From contig NW_027043838.1 in assembly GCF_037102585.1 (NCBI RefSeq), positions 1,054,001 to 1,118,000 of the forward strand: 64,000 nucleotides of DNA, read 5' to 3'. The stretch is from Saccharomycopsis crataegensis (taxonomy: Eukaryota; Ascomycota; Saccharomycetes; Ascoideales; Saccharomycopsidaceae). The number at the start of each line of letters is the position of its first letter. Within the stretch, counting starts at the first letter, position 1. Below, piece after piece: positions 10,465 to 20,585 of the stretch. Under the pieces are notes generated by a model that worked only from the letters and a program-made list of their open reading frames with translations, was not told the DNA's origin and searched no databases. Made by a program: the position numbers and the translations under genes.

Positions 10465-11187
10465 CTATTGGGATAGTAACCATTCAGGTGCCATGCTTTC
10501 ATCTATAGGAATACTCAGCATATCAAAGGCTTCTATCAAAAGTTCCACTAAAATTCTTCCTCCTTTGGAACCAGTGAATCGTCGATATTCTTCACTAACA
10601 CTGGCCAAATTCCAACCTTGTAAACGACGCAAGCAGCCAATCACTGTCCCAGTACGATGGCGACCCATACCACAACACACTAATATTGGATAATAATCTT
10701 TATTGGTGATAATTCTTAGTGCTTGGGTGATCAGGTTCTCACTGAGCCCATCCCATGGGTTTGCTCCTCCATCGCCCATGTCGGCAATGCAGTGAACCGC
10801 AATGTCATTATTATCAGCAAACTCGAGGAAATCATCGCTAGGATCTTCAGCAGCAAGCCAGACGATATTTCGAATATCGAGCTGTTTAAGAAACCCGTGG
10901 TTTAGAGGCGTGGGCTGGCCAGAGCGATACAAGTGACGTTCCACCGGGCAGAAATTTAGAGGAGGGATGACTTTTTGCATCGGGGACAGAGAAATATTGA
11001 TAATATTTGATGGAGCTTTGCACAGGAGTCTCTGCGATACTTTGGTTTGGTATTGTTGTTGGTTGATCTCATCTATTGTTATGCGTTCATCATCATGATC
11101 ATCATCATGATCACCATTTACTTTTTGGTCTCTCGGTATTTGCGGGGCTTGCACCTGAGAAATATCTTTCGAAGGATGGTATGACAT
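10465..11187 (-). CDS. OCA1: Oca1-type atypical dual-specificity/inositol pyrophosphate phosphatase family protein
   Basis: The 240-aa protein belongs to the Siw14/Oca family of compact cysteine phosphatases. The P-loop is CGMGRHR (C-x5-R) inside [11 protein letters not shown], followed by GCLRRLQGW and EEYRRF, hallmarks of this family. The upstream segment [17 protein letters not shown] is the family entry motif. S. cerevisiae Oca1 is 238 aa, and the ATG at 11185-11187 gives nearly the same length; the frame runs further upstream but lacks an earlier ATG. Oca1 acts in the Oca complex, linked to oxidative-stress cell-cycle arrest and to inositol pyrophosphate metabolism (known from family). 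Oca2 and Siw14 differ in the P-loop, so Oca1 is preferred. Confidence 0.8.
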   Translation of the reverse strand: MSYHPSKDISQVQAPQIPRDQKVNGDHDDDHDDERITIDEINQQQYQTKVSQRLLCKAPSNIINISLSPMQKVIPPLNFCPVERHLYRSGQPTPLNHGFLKQLDIRNIVWLAAEDPSDDFLEFADNNDIAVHCIADMGDGGANPWDGLSENLITQALRIITNKDYYPILVCCGMGRHRTGTVIGCLRRLQGWNLASVSEEYRRFTGSKGGRILVELLIEAFDMLSIPIDESMAPEWLLSQ

Positions 11188-11479
11188 GGCAGCGAAAAAC
11201 AAAAACAAAACAAAAGAACAACGACCGGAAATTGAAATAAAGCTTCCACTTCCACTGAGTGATATGTAGCTGCTAGAGGGCTCTGGAATGGACTCAATAT
11301 TATTATTACTCAACGCTTTCTTCTGGCTAAGCAATTGTCGCCGCGATCACGTGCACATATTTAATATGGGAGTTTTTTTTTTTTTTTCCACACGTTGTCA
11401 AAATGCGCTCTGTCTATCGTGGGTGTGTCTGGTCGTATTATTACTGTGAAGATTCCCAACACCATAGAAAAGAGCAATA
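11188..11479. promoter_or_regulatory. Divergent promoter OCA1/OST2 with CACGTG
   Basis: This 292-bp spacer separates two genes read outward. A CACGTG palindrome (11348-11353, in ATCACGTGCA) lies about 130 bp before OST2 and 160 bp before OCA1, next to a T-run. The site fits Cbf1- or Pho4-type bHLH factors. Confidence 0.55.
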
Positions 11480-11926
11480 ATGAAGCCAAAGACCCAACCC
11501 AAGAAAGTCGCTTCCAAGCCCTCTGTCGCTAGTGCTGCTGCCGCTGCGTCTGGAAGCAATTCTTCCATCAATTCCCACTTCATAAAGGACCTTTCGAGTT
11601 CGGTGGTCAACACTTTCACCAATTATTTCAAAACTCTCCAATCGTCACCAAAACTTCTTTTAATCGACACCTTCTGTCTTTTCCTCGTTTTATTGGGGGC
11701 CATACAATTCTTATTTGTTCTCGTGGCTGGTAACTTCCCATTCAATGCCTTCTTATCTGGGTTCATTGGGGCTGTGGGCCAATTTGTGTTGACTATTAGT
11801 TTACGTTTACAATACAGTGATGCCAATAGAGATAAATTCAAAGGTATCACTGCGGAAAGGGCAATAGGCGATTATATATTTGCTAGTTTGATTCTTCATT
11901 TTATTGTGTACCATTTCATCAATTAA
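11480..11926 (+). CDS. OST2: Oligosaccharyltransferase subunit Ost2 (DAD1 homologue)
   Basis: This 148-aa membrane protein matches Ost2/DAD1, a small subunit of the ER oligosaccharyltransferase that transfers glycans to asparagine. It has an Ala/Ser-rich N-terminal tail, then YFKTLQSSPKLLLIDTF leading into the first membrane span, a second span around GFIGAVGQFVLTISLRLQ, the signature AERAIGDYIFASLILHFIVYHFIN, and it ends at the membrane. The length is slightly above the family norm because of the N-terminal tail. The start at 11480 is the first ATG and sits close to the divergent promoter. Confidence 0.95.
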   Translation: MKPKTQPKKVASKPSVASAAAAASGSNSSINSHFIKDLSSSVVNTFTNYFKTLQSSPKLLLIDTFCLFLVLLGAIQFLFVLVAGNFPFNAFLSGFIGAVGQFVLTISLRLQYSDANRDKFKGITAERAIGDYIFASLILHFIVYHFIN

Positions 11927-12846
11927 AAGAGGCGCACGAAATATAGGCTTATGTGATGGATTTGGTCTTTGTGCAAAACGAAATGGTTAATTTATGTTTT
12001 TCCTTTATGCAATCTGAGATTGGTTTAGCAGCAAAACTTTGAGCTATTGGATCTTGGGGCATATGGGTTTATGCGGTTTTATCTTTGCTAATTGTGTATT
12101 TTAATGAATTCAATTTTTATTTTTTTTTATTTTTTGTCGTTTCGGTCCAGTTCGAGTTGCGGTTGTAGGTCTCCATTGATTTTCATGTATAAAGCCAACA
12201 AGAACTCAAATAATATTGAAAATCTCAATCTACTTGGTGGCTTTTAAGTTTTGAAAAATACCCAAAATTGAAATTCTCGTAGTCAAATATATCATTTGAC
12301 AACACCAAGATAATAATAGTGTGCGTTCTGAGCTCTTTTTGAATCCTCAAAAAGAATATACTAAGTCAAGTACACCAATTGATAGTGTATCACATGAAAA
12401 TATCAAAAATAGTCAACAATAGTGAAATAGAAAATCCTTTTTCTTAAAACGTAGATCTATTGGTTCCTAAATATTAGAATTTTGATGATTAGAAATTAGT
12501 ATATTAATAAAATAACAACAAAAGTAGGGAGAATGAATGACAAAAAGCTAATTGGAAAATGAAAAAAAAAAAAAAAAGGATAAATGATGATTACAATAAC
12601 AAAATGAAGAAGGCAAGAAAAAAAAAAAGAGAAAAAGAACAACGGGATTAAAAGGTGATCAAAACTAGTAGTAAAACTAAGAAGAGTTAAAACATCTGCG
12701 GAGAGTTTATTTTAGTCTTTATTTTTCATAGGCAAGCACACAAAGACGTGTGATTATTGATACATTAAGTGTTTGCTGATTAGGAGTAAGTAAAATATTA
12801 AACGTCCCTTTATCTAAATGACTCCCAGAATTCCGGCTATCTAGCC
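11927..12846. other. Convergent 3' regions of OST2 and RAS
   Basis: This 920-bp AT-rich spacer lies between two genes that end toward each other. It holds several A-runs (about 12561-12577, 12618-12640) and a T-run near 12121. No coding frame with family likeness and no RNA gene were recognised. Confidence 0.45.
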
Positions 12847-13648
12847 TCACATTATGATACAACATTTACTGTCCTTTTTATCTTTATGGTTTTCCAGGGC
12901 AAATTGAGGAGAAGCTGTTGCATCTGCAACGGCAACTGGAGGAGATGGAATTTCTTCATTTTCTTGCACAGTCTGGCTGGCAGCGGAAGCTCCAACAGCA
13001 GCCTGGTATTGCTCTTTGATAATTCTCACCAATCCGTAGAAAGAGGTTTCGACATTAATTTTCTGCTTGGCAGAGGTTTCTAAGAAAGGACAATTGAACT
13101 GTTTTGCCAAGTCAAGCCCTTCGTCGTAACTAACCTGTCTTTCATCTTCAAGGTCACACTTATTACCAACGAGAAGCACCGGAACAAAGTCAGAGTCTTT
13201 AACACGAAGAATTTGCTGGTAGAAAGTGGTAAGTTCTTCGAATGAAGAACGAGAGGTAACAGAATAGACTAAAAGGAAACCTTCACCGGTACGCATATAT
13301 TGTTCACGCATGGCAGAATATTCTTCTTGACCAGCAGTATCCAAGACATCAAGAAGGGCGGGCTCATCATCAATGATACAATGTTTACGGTACGAGTCCT
13401 CGATAGTAGGATCATATTCATCAACGAAGTGAGATTGAATAAGCTGAATGGTAAGAGCAGACTTACCAACACCACCGCCACCCACAACAACAAGCTTGTA
13501 TTCTCTGATAGACTGGTTATATGTTAATGTTTTGTCCCTTTCAGACTGGTCCACAATAAAGAGTGTTTTTTCTTTTCTTTTTTCTCTTTCCTTTCTTTTT
13601 TCGTGTTGATTCTCATAACTGGAAGTCAATAATACGTACTCCAGACAT
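12847..13648 (-). CDS. RAS1: Ras GTPase, spliced with a 9-bp first exon
   Basis: The large exon (12847-13512) encodes a canonical Ras: P-loop GGGGVGKS, effector region [11 protein letters not shown], switch [13 protein letters not shown], base-binding NKCD and ETSAK, and a C-terminal CCIIM that combines a palmitoylation cysteine with a CaaX farnesylation box. The conserved REYKLVVVG start has no in-frame ATG upstream. Just upstream on the minus strand, ATG TCT GGA (13640-13648) is followed by a GTACGT donor, and TAACCAG ends at 13513 before TCTATCAGAGAATAC. Splicing the 127-bp intron gives [11 protein letters not shown] and a 224-aa protein. The hypervariable tail is shorter than in S. cerevisiae Ras1/2. 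Role: plasma-membrane switch activating adenylyl cyclase/PKA and, in many yeasts, morphogenesis. The intron is inferred, not proven. Confidence 0.88.
13513..13639 (-). other. Predicted intron in RAS
   Basis: The donor is GTACGT (13639 down to 13634) and the acceptor is ACCAG ending at 13513. A CATTAAC branch-like site lies 10-15 nt before the acceptor. It is required because the downstream frame has no start codon before the Ras core. Confidence 0.75.
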
Positions 13649-13958
13649 TGAATGTTCCTTTCGTGTGACTGATGATACTCAAGAATGCTATCTCCAGCTA
13701 TTTGCAGAACCGAAATTTGTATCAACAGATTTTGTTGTTTTTGCTAAAATGGGTGGCTGGCGGGCTCGCAACGCAAAATGTTAGGCAGCGCAGACATCGT
13801 AAGATAACACTTTTAATAATATGATAGAGAAGTACAAAGAATTGAAAATAAAATTATACTATAAAAAAAAGATTATTGTAAGAACCCCCACAAATATTGA
13901 AGAAATGCAAAAAAAAAAGGTTTATTTAAAACCGAATATAGTACACCTAAACTACCAC
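13649..13958. promoter_or_regulatory. RAS promoter and PHO23 3' region
   Basis: This 310-bp spacer lies between two genes on the minus strand. Both the 3' end of PHO23 and the promoter of RAS must be here. The part near 13800-13930 is A-rich on the plus strand. No distinct motif was recognised. Confidence 0.4.
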
Positions 13959-14927
13959 TCATTTCATGCCATACTGCTTTTTGCAGTCATCGCAGTACCA
14001 TGTTCCTTTTGGAGGGCTACTTAAACCAACACACTGTAAATGAAACCATTGTATTTTACATTTGTCATTATCACACCCAATCATTTCCCCAAAAGATACC
14101 TGTTGACACACACAATAAACGTCATTGACCCCTTCCTCTTCTTCCTCCTTATGAGGCACAGGCAGAGGCGACGCATGAACTGGGGCCACTGTAACCGTAG
14201 CGGAAATTGCATTCGATGTTCTTTTGGAGCTAGGTTTTTGTCTCTTTGGTGCTGGCTCTTCTGTTCTAGTTTGCGCAACACCTACAGATTTGGCTGGGGC
14301 TTGTGGTTTCCGTTTGCGTCCCGCTGGTGTACCTTCACGGCGAGGGCCTGGGCGTCCGGTATTATTATTTGCTCCTCCATTTGTACTATTGGTAGAAACC
14401 GTTGGGCTGTTGGAATTTGCGTTGTTATTGGATCCAGTGGTGGTGGCTGCCTTGCGCGCGGCAATGGCCTCCCTTCGTGACTCACTTCTCTGACTTTGGG
14501 CCGACTTATTTTCAGGTAATTTGGCGTCCAGGATTACTGCTGGATGATTCTTTGGACCATACTTCACTATTTTGGGGATTTCATGGTTGATAACCGCTTC
14601 AAGAGCGTGGTTGATGCGATCAAGATGTTTGGCGACAAGATCGGTGGATAAATTGGCAATCGTCATTTTCTCTTCGTAGCACGGAAGATTACTTAGCAAT
14701 ATATCTTTAACGACGGTCAAATCACTAACTTTCTCGTTTACACTCGAATTTTCTTTGTTGTTTTCTTTCATGAACTTAGAAATGTGATGGTTGAGTTCCG
14801 GCTGGTTTGACACGCATTTGGCGTCGATTTCCTTTAGCAAAGTGAACTGGCGGACAATGTCCTGAGGGAATGCCTGAAGGGCATCGACAAAGTCATTTAG
14901 GGCTAAGTATCTCCGAGGCTGGGACAT
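13959..14927 (-). CDS. PHO23: ING-family PHD finger subunit of Rpd3L histone deacetylase (Pho23)
   Basis: This 322-aa protein has the ING architecture. An N-terminal helical ING domain covers ~1-120 (for example FTLLKEIDAKCV). A low-complexity Asn/Ser/Thr linker and a basic nuclear-localisation patch (KRKPQAPAKS) follow. The C-terminal PHD finger spans ~265-318: CVCQQVSFGEMIGCDN, then WFHLQCVGL and GTWYCDDC, with the Cys4-His-Cys3 zinc ligands in order. Lengths and motif wording are closest to Pho23 (330 aa in S. cerevisiae), which reads H3K4me3 for the Rpd3L deacetylase; Yng1 and Yng2 are alternatives. It shares a 218-bp divergent promoter with PIN2. Confidence 0.85.
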   Translation of the reverse strand: MSQPRRYLALNDFVDALQAFPQDIVRQFTLLKEIDAKCVSNQPELNHHISKFMKENNKENSSVNEKVSDLTVVKDILLSNLPCYEEKMTIANLSTDLVAKHLDRINHALEAVINHEIPKIVKYGPKNHPAVILDAKLPENKSAQSQRSESRREAIAARKAATTTGSNNNANSNSPTVSTNSTNGGANNNTGRPGPRREGTPAGRKRKPQAPAKSVGVAQTRTEEPAPKRQKPSSKRTSNAISATVTVAPVHASPLPVPHKEEEEEGVNDVYCVCQQVSFGEMIGCDNDKCKIQWFHLQCVGLSSPPKGTWYCDDCKKQYGMK

Positions 14928-15145
14928 CGCTGTTCTTGTTGTTTTTGCTGCTCTATATTTATTGACCCCATGATATTACACTGGTTCAAATTCGAGGCTG
15001 ATGCACCGATTTTCCTTTTTATGTCGCCAGGGCTGTGCAACCAGAAAATGTTTTCTGATGATGAAACAGGCTATCTGCCTCCGCCTGATCATACCCAAGA
15101 AGAATAAGAAGAAGAATAAGAGGAAGAAGACGAAGAAGAAAGAGT

Positions 15146-16336
15146 ATGTTTTGTCCATCCGGTCTTTTAGCCTCGCAGCTTTCCCCACGAGGTCTTTCTT
15201 CAGTGGAATCTACTGCCGAATCATTCAAATCATGGGACACTTGCATGGCCAACCATACCTGCAAGATCGTCGCCATCGTCCTCATCGTTATTGCCTGTCT
15301 CTTAGTGTTTTGGGTGATAAGCAGTATAGTTAATTGTCTTTGTTGTGGTGTCACTTGTATTTCATCCTTCTGCTGCTGTCTTTCGAAGGCCGGTTCTTGC
15401 TGCTGTGGTGGTGGCTCTAACAAGAATGCTCAACAAGGTTACCAACCTCCAGGCGCTCCAATGTATAATACTGCTCCAATGTATAATCCTGCCCCGATGT
15501 ACAATGCCCCTCCAAGCTACAACCGTTATAACTCTCCAGACAATTATGGTTATGCGAAAGAGGTCCCTGAGTTGCTCGCAGCTCCCCTTCCTTCTCAAGC
15601 CTTCTCAAAACCTAAATCATCAAGCGTTTCTGCTCTGCAAAACAGTAAGCCGTACGGTGCGTCTAATAATCCATTTGATGAAGAGATTCCAATGCAAAAC
15701 CTTAAGGGATCTGGTACACAAACTGCTCAAGATGATGGGATCAATGAGTTACCTGCTTCAGTTATTGCTGCTAACGCTAACGCTTACAATGTGTCACAAG
15801 GTGGAGTGAACCCAAAGAAGACAGGAGTAATAAGAGAAAGTGTGAATATTGATGATGAAACCGGAAATAATTCACAAGGCCTTTATGGAAACACCACTGG
15901 TGGTTACATTAATAGTGACTATGGCAATACCCAAGGTTACGGTTATACCCTGAACAATGCTCAAGGTACCGGCTATGGCCAGCAATATGCTCAAAATACT
16001 GGTTACAATTATACCAACAATTCTGATTACGGTGGACAACCTGCCAGTTATGGTGGTACCGCCCCTGCTTCTGGTTACTCTGTAATCCATGATGCGTACA
16101 CAGGGAGTTCTAATAACCCAACTTCATCAAACTTTGCCAATAATAGACCAACCGCGGCTCCTTTGAATGACAGCTATAGAGGAATCACAGATACCAACCC
16201 GACCACTTATATTGGTGGAGAAGTTGGAAGCAACAATCAGAGTAATCAAGGCATTGGCTCTGCTACAAAACGCGCCTCGACCGCTCCTTATCCTACCGAT
16301 CACCCATTCGACATGTTGAATAATAGAAATTATTAG
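15146..16336 (+). CDS. PIN2: Pin2-like plasma membrane/endosomal protein with prion-like tail
   Basis: The 396-aa product shows the Pin2 signature SFKSWDTCMANHTCKI directly before a single membrane span (~residues 40-62, IVAIVLIVIACLLVFWVI). A strongly cysteine-rich juxtamembrane stretch (CLCCGVTCISSFCCCL) follows, likely palmitoylated. The remaining ~300 residues are cytosolic low complexity: a PMYNxAPMYN repeat and a Tyr/Gly/Asn/Gln-rich prion-like part. S. cerevisiae Pin2 is about 280 aa, cycles between plasma membrane and endosomes and needs its prion-like domain for retention (known from family). The gene reads away from PHO23. Confidence 0.8.
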   Translation: MFCPSGLLASQLSPRGLSSVESTAESFKSWDTCMANHTCKIVAIVLIVIACLLVFWVISSIVNCLCCGVTCISSFCCCLSKAGSCCCGGGSNKNAQQGYQPPGAPMYNTAPMYNPAPMYNAPPSYNRYNSPDNYGYAKEVPELLAAPLPSQAFSKPKSSSVSALQNSKPYGASNNPFDEEIPMQNLKGSGTQTAQDDGINELPASVIAANANAYNVSQGGVNPKKTGVIRESVNIDDETGNNSQGLYGNTTGGYINSDYGNTQGYGYTLNNAQGTGYGQQYAQNTGYNYTNNSDYGGQPASYGGTAPASGYSVIHDAYTGSSNNPTSSNFANNRPTAAPLNDSYRGITDTNPTTYIGGEVGSNNQSNQGIGSATKRASTAPYPTDHPFDMLNNRNY

Positions 16337-17640
16337 TTAACTTTATGTCCAAGTGACTTTTTTTTCTTTCCGCATCTGAAAAACATTATGACGGTTCACT
16401 GTGAGTTCTCTATAACCTCTTATAGAGCAATATTAGCATTTATTTAAACCATTCATTGACTGTTTTGTTTTGTTTTGTTTGATTTTGTTATTTTCCTACA
16501 TATTTTTGTCGTTTTTACTTTTGGCTCCGAAAATAGTTTTTACTAGATGCTTTTGATAAATATCTGATAAAATCTTGTGGTTTGGATTTTTTTTTGTTGA
16601 TGCTTAAACCCATTCATGTTGCTTCTGTTTCTCTATTTGTGTTAGTTAGTCTTGTTCTTTGTTATAAATATTTATGTATGTATGGTAAGTGTTCATGGAG
16701 TGTAATTTTTGATTTTTAAAAGTGGACACGTTGAAAGAATATTGAGGATCTCAGACGTGAACTTGAAGATTATTCAGTTTGTTACCACCAAGTTGCAAAA
16801 AGGCCTGGTAGTGCAGCAGATGCCTTGATAACGGTATGTCTAACAGTGTCGAATGGCACTGAATACCAAAGGAGGAGGGAACAACACAGAGGAGAGTAGC
16901 AGAACAAAGTGTGGGATGCCGTGGATTATGATCATATTCTATAATACGGTGAACTGTTATTATCTCACATTATCGAGGACAGTGCTCTAGTAAACTTATT
17001 GCACAACTTGAACATAAAGATACTCCTCAAACTTAATAGTGGCTAAATGGCCTAAAACTCTCGTAGACCCTTTGCCAGAAAGAAAATCAAAGAAGTGGAG
17101 TTTTCATCCTACCACAACTTTCGATATTTTGGTTACTTCTCGGAAATAAGATTAAGAACACTCCATATTATACAATCAAATCCTTCAGGAATGCCCTACG
17201 ATACCTTTGGATGTACAATAATCATGATACCCATCAAGCATACTGATACTCTATTAGCGACAATGTCATCTCAATGATCTTGCATAATAATAATAATAAT
17301 AATAATGGTATCTGGAGATATATCCCCGAAAGGAAGGAGCGTACCAGCCAGTCGATGGTAGGTGTTTCACGTGACCAAAACGGCGCATTGGATTTTTTTT
17401 GTTCTGGTCGCCTGCGACTCATCATCGCCTTATCTTCCTGAATAGCAGAACACCATTCTTTTTCTTGACTATCATCGCTCGTTCGCAGTTTGCGCTTTTT
17501 CCATCGTTTAAGGGTCATTCAAACAATCCAACTGCTCTTTCTCTCTATCGTTGCTGTTTATCATTGCAAAGGCTATTTTGACAGAAGAAGATAACCAGAA
17601 ACAGTCGCGTGGATAAAAAAAACATATCGCTTATCTAACA
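16337..17640. other. PIN2 3' region, decayed relics, AVT promoter
   Basis: This is a 1.3-kb spacer. 16337-16700 is the T-rich 3' region of PIN2. 16735-16896 is an open, coding-like patch, and 17100-17277 another that shares a coding-like motif with the 53.4-kb region. An (AAT)n microsatellite sits at 17285-17308. A CACGTG site at 17368-17373 (TTTCACGTGACC) and pyrimidine-rich sequence lead into the AVT start. No intact gene was seen. Confidence 0.5.
16735..16896 (+). mobile_element. Possible decayed retroelement pol scrap (weak)
   Basis: A short open frame contains residues resembling the ...PGSAADAL motif that closes the RNase H region of Ty3/gypsy-type pol (family consensus close to PG..N..ADAL). 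Nothing larger survives around it. If real, it is an old, broken fragment; chance likeness is quite possible. Confidence 0.2.
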
Positions 17641-19716
17641 ATGACCGCCACAACACCTTCTTCTTCTACCAGGCCCTCGCCACCTATTAACCAGAGAACT
17701 TTCTCTTCATCCTCTGGAAATATCCCGATCACCCCACAGTCCCGTCGTCAAAGTACTACTGCGAAACTTGTATCCCTGCCTCTAAAAAAGTCAGACTCGT
17801 TTCTCAAACAAAATGACAAAACAAAGATGTCGGTGATAAACTCAATGCTCCATCAAAGTCCTTCTCTGAACTCAGTATTTTCGTTGAATAGTGGCCTGGG
17901 TGCCACTCCTCCAGCCCCGTCTCTTTCGGCTTTGGGAGGCAACACTCATATCATCCCTAACCGCAGTGGCACACCTTCGGACCTTGACAATTTAGATATC
18001 CCGAACTTTGGGGTGGATACCAGTGATTTCGACTTGATTAATGAAGTGCACAAGCACTTGGTTGCAGAAAATACTGGTCTACATTTACCTGGTGGTGACA
18101 TGTCCCGAGATTTGTACAAGTATACCAATAATACTAATGCCATTGATGCCAGTACTAACTCTAGTGCCAGCAGTGTGAGGAGTGGGGGCCATCGCATTAG
18201 ACGTTCGTCTTCCTTTTCGTTTTCTGAAAGACGTGGATCTCTGGCCAGTGGATTGAACGTTCCAGGTGGGTTCAGAAGAGAGTTTATTGTTAAGAGAAAA
18301 AGAGAAGAATTTAAAAAAATTAATAAAGATCCCGGAGAAGTCGAACTCCCACCGTTTTTGGCAAGAAATTTCATGGAATTTTTGAGCATTTATGGGCATT
18401 TTGCTGGTGAATCACTTGAAGATGATGATTATCAAACTTGCACCTTGTCGAGCTCCAAGATACTTGATGAAGAAAACGCCCCATTGTTGGGTGATCGAGG
18501 TAGATCAGACGATTATCGATCTATTGCGCAACCTTCAACTACCGTCACCCGTACTGCTACTCCGGTCAAAGCTTTCTTTTTGCTTTTGAAGAGTTTTGTG
18601 GGGACTGGCGTTCTTTTTCTTCCTAAAGCTTTCTATAATGGTGGTTTGCTCTTTTCAGTTTTTACTTTGATGTTCTTTGCCATTTATTCATTTTGGTGTT
18701 ATTATATTCTTGTGCGTACAAAAGATGCCACAAGAGTCTCGTCCTTTGGTGAGATGGGTACCCTTTTATACGGTAAAACTATGAAATTCCTCATCATTTT
18801 CTCTATTGTTTTATCCCAACTCGGGTTTGTGGCGGCATATTTGGTTTTCACTTCTACAAATTTGCAAGCATTCCTTGTTAATCTTTTCAACATCAAGTTG
18901 GAAATCCTTCATTTGATTATTGCGCAATGTTTTATATTTGTTCCTCTTTCACTTGTTAGAAATATTACTAAACTTTCCCTTAGTTCGCTCATTGCCAACT
19001 TTTTCATTTTCATTGGCCTTGCAGTGATTGTCTATTACACATTAGCTGATCTTGCTGCAAATGGACCGGCCCCTATTGCTAATTTTAACTCTAGCTCCTG
19101 GTCCCTTTTTATTGGGGTTGCTATCTTTGCTTTTGAAGGTATTGGTCTTATTATTCCAATCCAAGAGTCTATGATTGAACCTCACAAATTCCCAAAAGTT
19201 TTGTTTGCGGTGATCGTTACTGTGACGGTTCTCATGCTTGTTATTGGTCTGCTTTGTTATTGGACTTACGGTGATGCAACAAATACTGTGATCATTCTTA
19301 ATCTTCCACAGGACCTGATTCTCGTGAATTCTGTGCAGCTTTTCTATTCAGTGGCGATTCTTCTTTCCGCTCCACTTCAACTCTTCCCAGTTATCAAAAT
19401 CGTTGAAAATAAGGTGTTTGGTAGAAGCTGCGGTGGGAAGAAGAGTTTGCGTATCAAGTGGTGTAAAAATGCCATGCGTTCTAGTATTGTGATCACCTGT
19501 TGCATTATTGCCTATTACGGTTCTGCTAACCTTGACAAGTTTGTCTCATTTATCGGTTGTTTTGCTTGTATCCCATTGGTTTACATGTATCCTCCAATGT
19601 TGCATTATAAGGCTGTTAGTAAAACTAGACTTTCTCGAGCATTTGATGTGTTCTTGGTGATTTTTGGTGGGTTTGCCATGATATATGTCATGATGCAACT
19701 TTTCGATGGGAATTGA
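17641..19716 (+). CDS. AVT3: Vacuolar amino acid transporter, AVT3/AVT4 type
   Basis: This 691-aa protein has a long cytosolic, Ser-rich N-terminal tail (~1-300) with basic and acidic patches. An amino acid/auxin permease core follows, of about eleven membrane spans from ~305 to the end. Core motifs include KSFVGTGVLFLPKAFYNGGL in span 1, GFVAAYLVF, FEGIGLIIPIQESM and LSAPLQLFPVIKI, all typical of the SLC36-like Avt3/Avt4 branch. These yeast proteins export neutral or basic amino acids from the vacuole. The length is almost that of S. cerevisiae Avt3 (692 aa), but one gene may stand for both paralogues here. A CACGTG site lies about 270 bp upstream. Confidence 0.85.
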   Translation: MTATTPSSSTRPSPPINQRTFSSSSGNIPITPQSRRQSTTAKLVSLPLKKSDSFLKQNDKTKMSVINSMLHQSPSLNSVFSLNSGLGATPPAPSLSALGGNTHIIPNRSGTPSDLDNLDIPNFGVDTSDFDLINEVHKHLVAENTGLHLPGGDMSRDLYKYTNNTNAIDASTNSSASSVRSGGHRIRRSSSFSFSERRGSLASGLNVPGGFRREFIVKRKREEFKKINKDPGEVELPPFLARNFMEFLSIYGHFAGESLEDDDYQTCTLSSSKILDEENAPLLGDRGRSDDYRSIAQPSTTVTRTATPVKAFFLLLKSFVGTGVLFLPKAFYNGGLLFSVFTLMFFAIYSFWCYYILVRTKDATRVSSFGEMGTLLYGKTMKFLIIFSIVLSQLGFVAAYLVFTSTNLQAFLVNLFNIKLEILHLIIAQCFIFVPLSLVRNITKLSLSSLIANFFIFIGLAVIVYYTLADLAANGPAPIANFNSSSWSLFIGVAIFAFEGIGLIIPIQESMIEPHKFPKVLFAVIVTVTVLMLVIGLLCYWTYGDATNTVIILNLPQDLILVNSVQLFYSVAILLSAPLQLFPVIKIVENKVFGRSCGGKKSLRIKWCKNAMRSSIVITCCIIAYYGSANLDKFVSFIGCFACIPLVYMYPPMLHYKAVSKTRLSRAFDVFLVIFGGFAMIYVMMQLFDGN

Positions 19717-20585
19717 ACAACAATAAAAAAGAAAAAAAAAAAGAGAAACATTATGCTCCAGGCACTGTTCTATGATCCTTTGGTTCACAAATGCTAATTA
19801 ATGTACATCAATTGGAGAGTGTGACATGACACATTAATAATATACCACCACATATTGTTCTCGATAGAGCATAAGCGAAAAATATAATACCTGACATATT
19901 ACACCCTTTTTTGTTTTATTATTCCCTTTTTTTTTTCGCTGATTTTGATCTGATTTTTTGTTTCTGGGTAGAAATAGAACCATCATTTTTATCATTATTA
20001 ATTATTTATTATTTTTCATTTTTTATTTTTTTTCATCAGTCCATAAAATTTTCCTGCTAGTTTTGTTTATGCATCTTATACACTATTCATTTTGCACTTC
20101 AATTACATTCCCTTGAAACATTACATTGTTGTTACTATTGATAATAATTACAATTACAACAAGTAAGTATTCAACGGGCTATGCAATTCTGTTATTTATC
20201 ATGCGATATATGCATAATCTGACATTCCATCACATATATGCATGCATCATGCGGGCTTCCCAAATGGGGCAATACACGTGTATCCACCAACCTGGTACCG
20301 TCGAGTGGTGTGCTTTCATATGGGAGTGCTCTGCTAGTAGGAAAAAAAAAATCTCTACTCCATCGTAAATTATGACTAAAAATACCCAGTTCTCACTGTT
20401 ATTATTTTACTTTTTTTTTTTTCTTGTCTAAAAATTTTGGATTTCCTCGAAGACACCGCGATTTTCATAATTCTTCATCGCTCACTCCAAGAGCTAACTC
20501 TCAAAACCCTAATCCTTTTTTTTTTTTTCCCTCTTTACTCTGTCAGTAGCAACTTGGCATTGACAGGCAGCACACTAAAACACCG
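19717..20585. promoter_or_regulatory. AVT 3' region and PHO4 promoter
   Basis: This 869-bp spacer holds a T-rich 3' region to about 20110. The promoter of PHO4 follows, with a CACGTG at 20275-20280, about 310 bp before the start. CACGTG is the Pho4 core site, so autoregulation is conceivable, although Cbf1 binds the same core. T-runs lie at 20412-20425 and 20517-20530. Confidence 0.45.

Noticed and set aside
11188-11334. N-terminal extension of OCA1
   Set aside because: The extended frame has no ATG, and the ATG at 11187 gives the family length.
14040-14493. Plus-strand frames of 90-146 aa
   Set aside because: They are antisense to PHO23, whose PHD finger and ING domain are clear; composition is a mirror of its codons.
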